From the NCBI RefSeq assembly GCF_000005505.3, contig NC_016134.3, forward strand, positions 5,394,001 through 5,458,000: DNA of 64,000 nucleotides. Direction: 5' to 3'. The notes below the pieces were generated by a model. The model worked only from the letters and a program-made list of their open reading frames with translations, had not been told where the DNA came from and did not search any database. The position numbers and the translations under genes are program-made. Positions 56,901-64,000 of the stretch are shown here, one piece after another (the stretch's first letter is position 1; every line of letters begins with the position of its first letter). This DNA comes from Brachypodium distachyon (Eukaryota; Streptophyta; Magnoliopsida; Poales; Poaceae).

Positions 56901-57534
56901 TAGCCTGTCATCTCTGGGTGGTCTAGGAGCTCTTTCTGTTCTTAAATCACTGAAAATAGAGAAGTGTGGTAATCTGGTTACTAGTTCATCATCAAGGCCC
57001 CTACCAGCATCTGTAGAAAGTACCAACCTAAAGCTTGACATGCTTGCAATTGATGACCATCTGCTACTTCTTTTGATTCCATTAAGGAACCTATGCCTCA
57101 CTAAAAGGCTTATAATATCAGGCAGGTCTACAATGGCCGAGTTGCCTGGGGAATGGTTGCTGCAGAACAGTGATCACCTAGAGCACATAGAAATAAGCAA
57201 TGCAGAACTGCTGAAATCTCTGCCTTTGAAGATGAACGATTTGCACGCCCTTCGGAGTTTTTCTGTACATAACACTCACATCCTTCAATCTTTCCCATCC
57301 ATGCCACCGAACCTATGGGTCCTTACCATCCATGGTTGCTGCCTTGAGTTGAAAGAAAATTGCCAGGTCGGTGGTTCTGAGTGGTCAAAGATAAGTCGGA
57401 TCCCTATTTGTCGCATATCTCCAAGAGTAAATGAAAGGTATGCAATTTTTGTCTTCCCATATATGTATTCCCTCTTGACTTCTGAAGTTAAACATTTAAG
57501 CCTCAATAACACACGGACACACATAAGAGGCTAA
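53902..57534 (+). CDS. CC-NBS-LRR disease resistance protein (NLR1)
   Basis: An intracellular immune receptor of the CNL class that senses pathogen effectors and triggers cell death. The single-exon frame gives 1210 aa, normal for the family. The N-terminal coiled coil has an EDVID-like EAEDALDELE near 87. The NB-ARC domain has P-loop GVGGMGKTT (233-241), kinase-2 LLVLDDAWED (309-318), RNBS-B GGRILLTTR (near 340), a GCPF in place of GLPL (near 408), RNBS-D CFRYCSIFP (near 465) and a canonical MHD (538-540). Leucine-rich repeats fill about 560-1180. I chose the ATG at 53902; upstream in-frame codons lack an ATG. A donor at 57437/57438 with an acceptor near 57555 would give a spliced end (NERQ then stop), so the last 32 residues are uncertain. 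Tail-to-tail with NLR2. Confidence 0.93.
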   Translation: MAEAAAAAALAKGAALFVGKTGAGAAITYLVKTALGRLSAEDEDLRGRLTAKLPAIEAVFCAADQPRVREDNFLGPWLWQFRAAMQEAEDALDELEFLDLEKEARNLRAKEAKDWSVRMSSRLPSIGAGLRRSLNTARGGGTTKGRLKDALKRLDSVLDDVEKFVATMGLRLHPSSSDDQGYVQDLASRRETTRELTTVAFGRKSEKDAIVEWLGIQAMQARDYELSVCAIVGVGGMGKTTLAQLVCQDREVKDHFGDMIIWVHVSKRFDPKVLVRTILGSINRDKASAEALDPLQSDLTKELLTKRFLLVLDDAWEDTLHERWEQFLAPLRNSAPMGGRILLTTRKGSVADAVKRQMPAGYKCMELRGLDQQDTLKLFNHHAFGSSTQNDNSEIRLIGEQIARRLWGCPFLAKVIGQQLRDNTDCQKWKNILNQDIHQFDEIAPRIIEMLRLSYEDLTYEVQLCFRYCSIFPPHYKFKMEAVIEMWVSSGLILRRENGLKNREDIAREHFNILTRKSFFSLLPRELNADPSEDYYVMHDLIYELACSVSTDECSRFQTVNNNTNILPEVRHLYIEGVNSQSINIISQSKYLRTLIISSEESSIQKELLHDLRNAIKGRTSLRLLKLCGNAFTGMNNAISELKHLRYISMSVTKESNLCNLFKLCHLEVLQILKIEKEEKESPIDISSLRHLQKLHLPKNSLSRIPYIGRLTTLRELNGFSVRKIDGHKITELRDLRMIQKIIVLDVQNVSDDTEASLAELDKKTDMKVLSFGWSDVARTDDQILNKLIPNSNLKHLIISGYGGIKPPMWMEIPYLSNLVHLKLDGCLEWDNLPSLGRLFTLRHVFLENLPKLKYIVRSFYGSDAYSYRGKWMKGSGPEGLPPHLITFVVKDCPELLELPDLPFSLRHLGIDAVGISNLPNMCHHKGSKGVSTIDPQLSILHIESCDLLISLDGCFLQEEHYKALSVLKLFCCHELRSLPVAADFERIYKLESVEIVRCNSLSSLGGLGALSVLKSLKIEKCGNLVTSSSSRPLPASVESTNLKLDMLAIDDHLLLLLIPLRNLCLTKRLIISGRSTMAELPGEWLLQNSDHLEHIEISNAELLKSLPLKMNDLHALRSFSVHNTHILQSFPSMPPNLWVLTIHGCCLELKENCQVGGSEWSKISRIPICRISPRVNERYAIFVFPYMYSLLTSEVKHLSLNNTRTHIRG

Positions 57535-57539
57535 CATTT

Positions 57540-59155
57540 CTGTGTACAATTTCAGACAATGAGTTATACATTCTCGAGGGAAGAGCTCAACTGGATGTTG
57601 GCTAGAAAACACAAACCTTTGAGGTAATCAACAAGTGTTCAAGGTTTTGCATATGCAGACTCATAAGAAGTGCCTATGAGAAGTAAAAAAGGGTCCAAAG
57701 AAGCCAAGTTATCCATCAATGTATAGTTTACAGAGATGATTACTTGTTCTGGGCCAATTTGAATGGACGGAGACATGGAAGAAGAAAAAATGACTTTGTC
57801 AGGACTTATTGTAATAGTAGTAATTGATTATTTTCTCAAACAATATAGTAGGTACAGTACTTGTTCACAACGCTGTATTTGGTGATTAATTAGTCATGCG
57901 TAGGTCAGGAACTTCTATGTACAGAATCCCAAGAACTGAACCAATCTGGATACTAGTACAAAGTACATATGAGCTCTAGAGTTTGTTTTGCTGCCAATAG
58001 ATTTGTATTTCTGATTTGTGCTGGAAGAACACTTTTTCTCTAAAAAGATGTGCTGGAAGAATAGAGGTGTCGTGCACTGGTGCAAAGCTTCTATTGGTTC
58101 TGGATCAGTGTTCAATAAAAATTATGGACTTTGGCCTGTCTATGCTTTTCTTCTCCTTTTTGGGACGTGAAACCGCTGTTGGACAGCATGTATGCTTTTA
58201 CGGTGATGTGCATTGGTTTGTTCGTCTGGCCATCTCTCAAATGGGGAAATCGCCTGTATATCATCAGTTTATCCCTACAATCCGTAGTTCCGTACATATC
58301 TTCTTCGTTTTGGCACTTCTATCTAGGTGACCCATTTTGGCATTCTGAATGGGTCGAATGATGCATGTAGGAAAAAAGCTTATGAAAAGAAAATGGATTT
58401 CTTTTCAAAATGCAGTATCTCATTGATAAGTTCATATGATACTAAGGTTATAATTCCATTTCCCAAATGGAGAACACAAATGTGATCCCTACTCTGCACT
58501 ACAGATGGACCTTCGCACAAGCAAAAAAGAAAATCTAGTGTACAACTATAAAACTCGGCTCTTTTATGCAAATCTCAAAACTTAGTGATATCCAGGCATA
58601 GAAGAAAACAGCATCTACTCCAGGCACTCCAAAGCAGGCATAACAAAGAGACATCTCTAAAATCTTGTGGTCCTGTTGTGTTCAGTCTACGACAACAAAT
58701 TCGCAGCAAGGATTACTGGTGCTGTTGTTGAACTCTTGAGTCTGATCACCACCGCAGCTCATGCCTGCATGAAAAAACGTACGTCATGGTATGCAGAGCG
58801 TAAGGTACTAAGGTATGAGCAGCTGTATATAGATAGCAAACACATCCAAGATGCAGCAGGCAAACTATGGCTGAATGTTCCCCACTATAAAACTTCCCAA
58901 AAATGTGACAAAACAAAGTTTGAAATTCCTCTCGCAAATAAAAAGGGGCTGAAGTATAACAGCAGAAAAATATGGAATTTCTAAGGAAGCAGGTAGACAG
59001 TGAAAATATCACATCTTACTGTACAACATTATACAAAATTTTGCAGTGATGTAGCAACATGCAAGACAGTAGCAGTAGACTGAGATTTGAATATCTAATA
59101 TAATCCTTACTATGTGTAGGAGTGTGAGCACCAGTGCAAACTATAGACTTGATTG
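57540..59155. other. Spacer between two converging NLR genes
   Basis: 3' flanks of both receptor genes. A short open stretch at 58667-58984 has no known motif. No gene or transposon end is supported. Confidence 0.45.
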
Positions 59156-62100
59156 TCACTTGACAAAATGAACAGAGGAAAAGAAATAAAGTTCACCTTC
59201 AGAATAGGCCTTCATATCCACATCCGGAATGTGAGCAATTCTGCCCCAGTCAAGACCAACATCCTTTTCGTAGCGCTTCAGAAACATTCTATCACAACCC
59301 CAGATTGTCAGCTTTCTGAGTGACATGGGCATTTGTGGGAGTGATTGAATCAGAGGGGCTCTTTCTATATGCAAACTTTGTAGCGATTCAAGATATATCA
59401 TCTGGGATGGCAGGGAGCATAGGGACTCAGCAACTCCAATTTCAATTGAATGGAGGGAAACAGCATTCTGTAGCAACCATTCCCCAGGCAAGGACTTCAT
59501 TGCATTGTCATCACATATCTGCAGCTCTTCAATATATCTGAGGCTCTTTATTGGCTCCACCAGCAACAAGGCTTGACGGTCAATTTCAAGCTTTAGTAGC
59601 TTAAAGGAGCAGCCAGCCTGTTGTGAGTATGAAAAATGGAGCTTGTCACAGCATAGTATTGACAGCACTCTCAGCGTGGCAACAATTCCAAGCGCACCCA
59701 AGGACAACAAGTTTTTGCATCTGGCTATTGACACGTCATAGAGATTGTTCAGAGTCGCAAACACATTCTCTGATGGAAGTTTCTCTAAATTACTGCAACT
59801 GAACAGTGATAACCTTCGGAGAAAGGTGAGGTTTTGCAGTGACATGAGAACTGAAACTTCAATATCACCACATGGATTTATATCCAAGTTCGTGAGTGAC
59901 ACAGGTAGTACACTGCCTTCAGTCTTGGCATCTCTTAGGATTGGGCATCCAACCATCTCTAGGATATTCAGGCGAGGCAGTTCCGTGAAACCCTTTTTTG
60001 GCAGATGGCATAGCCTTTGGCAATGCCTTATAATCAATGTTGCAAGGGACTGAAGATGTTCCTGCTGCTTTAGGAAGCCTTCATCCAGAGTAGTCAAACG
60101 TGCGCAACTTTCAATGTGCAAAAAAGCAAGATCTGATTTTACTGACGATGCTGATGCTGATTCCCAATTATCAAATGTTAGACTACCAGTATACCTCTGA
60201 TGCATTCTCGGGAGAACTTCCAGGCCTACATGCTTTATGATTAACTGCTCGAGTGTACAAGGTATGGCAGGAAGGTTCTTCAGGCTAGGGCAGCTTCGAA
60301 CTATCAGAGTGTTAAGAAATGGAGGTAAAAGAGCATCTTCTGATTCGCTGGTCCCAAAATGCTCCTCTTCACCTATATATTCTAACTGAGAAAGATGCTC
60401 CAACTTTAGATACTTCAGTGAATTTAGGTCCTTAAGTGAGGGCAGGGTCTTCCATTTCATGCAATACTCGAGCTCTAGCAACACCAAATTGATGGGCAGC
60501 GATTTCTCAATCCACTGTGGAAGTAGGACTCCATTGTATCCATTTATATGCAAATGCTGAATTTCCTTGTTTGGTTCAAGACTATCTAGGACTCGAGAAG
60601 ATAAATTCTCTGGATCATTACTGTACTTGTTCCACGATAAGGACAAAAACCTTATGCATTGTTTTTCCTTTAATTTGACCTCCATAGCTTCTTCGGAATT
60701 CCTGACATTTTGAAGATTTTTGAGGCTGAGCTTCTCAAGCTTTGTTAAATTACTCAATGCATTCAATCTGTGACCACCAATTTCCATTACATCGAAACCA
60801 CGTAGCTCCTGAAGTGAGGTTAACCTTCCAACATCATGGATATTAGATAGCATGTTGTCAGGAACATGTAAACAACGAAGGGAATGCAAGTTGTATATGC
60901 CATGGAAGCCTGCTTCTTTTCCAGTCAAGTAATTTAGCTTGAACACTTGCAAGTGATATAGTTTAAAGGCTTTTTGAATATGATACCCATCACATGAGAA
61001 CAAAAATAGATAACGGAGCTGAGTTAGATTGGATACTCCAACAAGTGCATGAGAAAGGGATGGCACATCCAAGTAAAGTAGACGCAATCCTGCTAACTTC
61101 CCCAGCCATTTCTCAAGTAAAACTTCAGTCTGTTGATCAAGACAAGTCTCACTTCGTATGATAAGTGTCCTTAATCTCCAAAATGTTCCGATCAAATACT
61201 TTATGTTGTGTTCAGTGATATTGCTAAAATGATCAATAGACAGGTGCTGGATTTCCAGCCTGATACTAGATTCCATAAAATAGTTTCTGAAATAACCATT
61301 AATTCTTGCACATTCACCTTGAGAGACAAATTCTGCAAAATAATGCATTATTCTGTGTAAAACATAATATTCTTTCTGATCTCCATTAGAAGGATCTCTT
61401 CCTAACACACGGCAAAAGAATGACTTTCTTGTCAATACACGAAAGCACTGTTGCCCGACATCCTCTGGGTTCGGTAGGCTGAAATTTTCTGTTCTGGGGA
61501 AGCCAGAATCCCCTGGCTTTGGTGAGGCGAAAGGTAAGCCAATATCCCCTGGTTTTGATGAAACAAAAGGTATTAATCCAGAACACACCCACATGTTTAC
61601 CAGTTCTTCCTTGCTAAATCTGTATCCGTTTGGAAATATACCACAGTACTTAAAGCAAGCTTTCAGTTGTCTAGGCAGGCGATCATAGCTCAATTGGAGA
61701 ACTTGAAGAATGCCACGCATTAGAATGCCATGCATTCCAGTGATATTGTGCATTTCTTCATGCAATATTGTGCGCCAATAACTTGCAAGTATGTTGTCCT
61801 TCAACTGTGAAGTGATAGCTAATGTAAGGATGGGGCATCCTCCAAATTTTTGTGCTATTTGTTCGCCAACCAAGAGAAGGTCGGCATGATCTTCAAACTT
61901 TATGTGAGGAGTTAATTCGCTTTTGAAGAGTAAGAAATTGCTGTGTTCATCTAATTCATCCAGTGTCAAAAACTCAGCCTCGCCTCCTACTACATCAGCA
62001 GCCATATCTGCTACTGATTGCATTCTAGTGGTCAGCAGGATTTTGCTTCCTCTCATAGCAGATCTTAGTGGAGATACCAAATTCGCCCATTTTTCTGTGC

Positions 62101-62932
62101 TCTCATCTTCCCAGACATCATCTAGAATGAGCAAGATCTTCTTACCTCTGAGTTTTTCTGCAAGATAATATTGCATAGAGTCGATTCTAGAACGAGCAGG
62201 AAAACCAATCGACCTCAATATTTCAGTTGTTATTGCTTCTGCTCCAAGATCAACAGCCTGTGGCACCCAGACAACATAGTCAAAATTCACTGAGACTCTC
62301 GAATCTTCATGAACGAGTTGAGCAAGTGCAGTTTTCCCCATTCCAGCCATACCTACTATTGCAAAACATGAGATAGGACTTGAGCTAGCAACTTGAGTCA
62401 CCCAATGTACTATTTGTTCTTTCTCCTTGTCCCGGCCAAACACATCCCCTGTGGCTCTCTGTCTCTGGAGACTGGGCTGCTGAGATGCACCGGAAGAATC
62501 CAAAGCTATATTCTCTGCATATCCTGATGCAAAATAATCTAAAGCCCTGATGGCGCTCCTTAGCTGTTGCAAGTTGCTGCTCCGAACAGCAACTCTTGCA
62601 ACTTTGTTGAAAATCTTTGTCTTGACAAACTTGGAGATGGGATGACGAACCTCTTCCTCCAATCGGTGGCTCAAATATTTGTACTCGATATCGTCGATGG
62701 CATCCTCGACATATTCAACTAATCTTCTGAAGTGCCATACCTTTGGACCCGGACATCGTGGCAAAGGCTTTTCCCCATACCCTCGGTGGATAGTATGGAG
62801 ATCCTGCGACAGCTTTGCCTTCTCCTCCTCGCTGTAGCCAGACCGGCCACCCAAGTAGGAGAAGGCCTTGTCCAGCAACAAGATGGCTTGCGCTACAGTC
62901 GATTTCCCTAGGTTCAGATGCTCTTCCTCCAT
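59156..62932 (-). CDS. CC-NBS-LRR disease resistance protein (NLR2) with altered MHD
   Basis: A second CNL-type immune receptor, single exon, 1258 aa from the first ATG at 62932. The coiled coil has VEDAIDDIE near 75-83. The NB-ARC domain has P-loop GMAGMGKT (194-201), kinase-2 ILLILDDVWED (265-276), RNBS-B GSKILLTTR (295-303), GGCPIL for GLPL (364-369) and RNBS-D CFKYCGIFPNGYRF (426-439). The MHD position reads VLHR (524-527), so both M and D are changed. An extra 35-residue stretch (456-491) with the repeats SKPGDIGLP and PKPGDSGFP lies between the winged-helix start and MHD. LRRs follow to the end. The LPGEWLLQN block near the end is shared with NLR1, so the two are related. No stop or frameshift is seen. 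Confidence 0.93.
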   Translation of the reverse strand: MEEEHLNLGKSTVAQAILLLDKAFSYLGGRSGYSEEEKAKLSQDLHTIHRGYGEKPLPRCPGPKVWHFRRLVEYVEDAIDDIEYKYLSHRLEEEVRHPISKFVKTKIFNKVARVAVRSSNLQQLRSAIRALDYFASGYAENIALDSSGASQQPSLQRQRATGDVFGRDKEKEQIVHWVTQVASSSPISCFAIVGMAGMGKTALAQLVHEDSRVSVNFDYVVWVPQAVDLGAEAITTEILRSIGFPARSRIDSMQYYLAEKLRGKKILLILDDVWEDESTEKWANLVSPLRSAMRGSKILLTTRMQSVADMAADVVGGEAEFLTLDELDEHSNFLLFKSELTPHIKFEDHADLLLVGEQIAQKFGGCPILTLAITSQLKDNILASYWRTILHEEMHNITGMHGILMRGILQVLQLSYDRLPRQLKACFKYCGIFPNGYRFSKEELVNMWVCSGLIPFVSSKPGDIGLPFASPKPGDSGFPRTENFSLPNPEDVGQQCFRVLTRKSFFCRVLGRDPSNGDQKEYYVLHRIMHYFAEFVSQGECARINGYFRNYFMESSIRLEIQHLSIDHFSNITEHNIKYLIGTFWRLRTLIIRSETCLDQQTEVLLEKWLGKLAGLRLLYLDVPSLSHALVGVSNLTQLRYLFLFSCDGYHIQKAFKLYHLQVFKLNYLTGKEAGFHGIYNLHSLRCLHVPDNMLSNIHDVGRLTSLQELRGFDVMEIGGHRLNALSNLTKLEKLSLKNLQNVRNSEEAMEVKLKEKQCIRFLSLSWNKYSNDPENLSSRVLDSLEPNKEIQHLHINGYNGVLLPQWIEKSLPINLVLLELEYCMKWKTLPSLKDLNSLKYLKLEHLSQLEYIGEEEHFGTSESEDALLPPFLNTLIVRSCPSLKNLPAIPCTLEQLIIKHVGLEVLPRMHQRYTGSLTFDNWESASASSVKSDLAFLHIESCARLTTLDEGFLKQQEHLQSLATLIIRHCQRLCHLPKKGFTELPRLNILEMVGCPILRDAKTEGSVLPVSLTNLDINPCGDIEVSVLMSLQNLTFLRRLSLFSCSNLEKLPSENVFATLNNLYDVSIARCKNLLSLGALGIVATLRVLSILCCDKLHFSYSQQAGCSFKLLKLEIDRQALLLVEPIKSLRYIEELQICDDNAMKSLPGEWLLQNAVSLHSIEIGVAESLCSLPSQMIYLESLQSLHIERAPLIQSLPQMPMSLRKLTIWGCDRMFLKRYEKDVGLDWGRIAHIPDVDMKAYSEGELYFFSSVHFVK

Positions 62933-63661
62933 GTTTGAGGTGTCAGATGTGAAATGGACCAAGAGAAGAGAGAGGGGTCAACGGGAAGAGGGGGGCTGGA
63001 GAAGGAAGCCGCTACTTGGTGTCCTGGCGATGAAAACGAAGGGACCAAATGCCCGGAAGTCCTTCCGCTTATCCATTTCTTCTCCAAAGACTCCGAGGAC
63101 ATGGTCATTTGTATTATGGACAAGAAACAAGGGCCAAAGTGAAAGGCACAGAATCAATGAAGTCCGGACTGCTCTCGTGATCTCCTTCCCGTCTTGCTTG
63201 TCCACCCCTTTCGATTCCTTGCAAATCCACAAAGACCTACCCACCTCATCTCTGGCGATTATTGTCACCACGGAACATTACAGTTCGGTTTCAAAGCCAT
63301 AGAATCCTGCAAAAAATCAACTAAAATTCACCCTGATTTTTTCATGTTCGATTTGGCTCGCGTAAATTACATACACGCATTTCATTGAGAAATTTTTTGA
63401 TGTGTTGTCCACATGGAAAAGACATAAATACATACATTTCGATATCAGATCCAGATTCATCCCCCCACCCCACTTCCGCTATCAAATCCACTCTTCTCCG
63501 GCGAGAAATCCCCACCTCCCCTCTTCGCTATGTACCCGGTGAATAGCTCTTTAGGGTCAGTTTCTCGCCACGGAGCCCGGACGGCTTCCCCACGCCGGGG
63601 GAACCTGCTGAGTGAGGAGGTGCCACGCCCACGTCCGCTCTGAGGCGGCGCGGAAGCGCGC
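62933..63661. promoter_or_regulatory. Shared upstream region of NLR2 and the right-edge gene
   Basis: About 730 bases separate the two divergent start codons. No TATA box or known element stands out, and no other gene is supported. It may act as a two-way promoter. Confidence 0.35.
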
Positions 63662-64000
63662 ATGTCACACCTCCAACTTGATGGGGCTCGGCGCATGATT
63701 TCCCAAAACCCTAGTGCGCCAGTAGGAGGTGGCCGTCGATTGGCTCTCCTAGAAGCTAGCTCCCGCTCCGTCTCCCTTCATGGGGAGGCGGTGGAGAGCT
63801 CCCTCTCTGCCTCCCGCTGCCACCGTATCGTCGCATTGCCTCCGTCCTCCACTCGGGAGGACGAGGAGGCCATTGTGAAGGGGTCCTCGCCGCCTCCATC
63901 GTCACCAAGGCGGAAGAGGGCCGTCGCCGCGGGGAGTACGACTGCCATCAACCACTCCATGGAGGACGGAGAGAAGAAGGCGAAGGCGAAGATCGAGGCC
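63662..64000 (+). CDS. Unidentified protein, N-terminal part (runs off the window)
   Basis: An open frame of 113 codons starts at the first ATG after an in-frame TGA (63641-63643) and continues past the window edge. The peptide is serine-, alanine- and arginine-rich, and has SPPPSSPRRKRAVAA (a possible nuclear localisation signal) near residue 75 and a lysine-rich EKKAKAKIEA end. GC content is high. I do not recognise a family. It could be the first exon of a nuclear protein or a chance frame in GC-rich leader. Confidence 0.4.
   Translation, partial: MSHLQLDGARRMISQNPSAPVGGGRRLALLEASSRSVSLHGEAVESSLSASRCHRIVALPPSSTREDEEAIVKGSSPPPSSPRRKRAVAAGSTTAINHSMEDGEKKAKAKIEA

Noticed and set aside
62933..62962. 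10-codon extension at the NLR2 N-terminus
   Set aside because: It opens with TTG; the ATG at 62932 is the first in frame.
1..64000. CRISPR array, tRNA or rRNA genes
   Set aside because: No regularly spaced identical repeats with unique spacers and no RNA gene signature were seen; the DNA is plant nuclear.

Overview
This window is nuclear DNA from a grass, most likely a pooid (Brachypodium-like or a relative). The evidence is intron-split genes with GC-rich first exons, CC-type NLR resistance genes, many Stowaway MITEs with CTCCCTCCGT ends, CACTA transposons whose subterminal repeats are built on an ACCGCCACTGG core, Harbinger and LINE debris, and a scrap of plastid DNA. Species cannot be fixed from sequence alone.

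Layout. 1-9.2 kb is repeat-rich intergenic DNA: a probable LTR, a 189-bp tandem array, a LINE RNase H remnant and MITEs. 9.3-12.8 kb (+) is a three-exon polyol/monosaccharide transporter of the major facilitator superfamily. 13.8-19.3 kb (-) is a four-exon YUCCA flavin monooxygenase of auxin synthesis. 22.8-26.1 kb (-) is a ten-exon CRT-like (CLT) thiol transporter. 27.2-29.5 kb (-) is the replication gene PSF1 (GINS subunit 1), six exons. I rebuilt these four gene models from splice sites, and the coding length of each is a multiple of three.

30.3-52.6 kb is a transposon-dense, locally duplicated region. It holds an intact five-exon RRM protein gene (37.5-39.4 kb, -), its decayed paralogue (43.5-45.8 kb, -), a third fragment of the same gene's first intron (41.45-42.44 kb), and two CACTA elements with terminal inverted repeats and 3-bp target duplications. 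The duplicated copies act as natural empty sites for both CACTA insertions. One CACTA element carries a piece of plastid ndhD.

52.6-63 kb holds a degraded Harbinger element and two tail-to-tail CC-NBS-LRR immune receptor genes (53.9-57.5 kb, +; 59.2-62.9 kb, -). The second has a non-canonical MHD motif. A partial reading frame of unknown identity runs off the right edge (+), divergent from the second receptor.

The single-copy genes have unrelated jobs (sugar transport, auxin synthesis, thiol transport, DNA replication) and no operon-like logic is expected. Only the two NLRs form a plausible functional pair. I saw no tRNA, rRNA or CRISPR.
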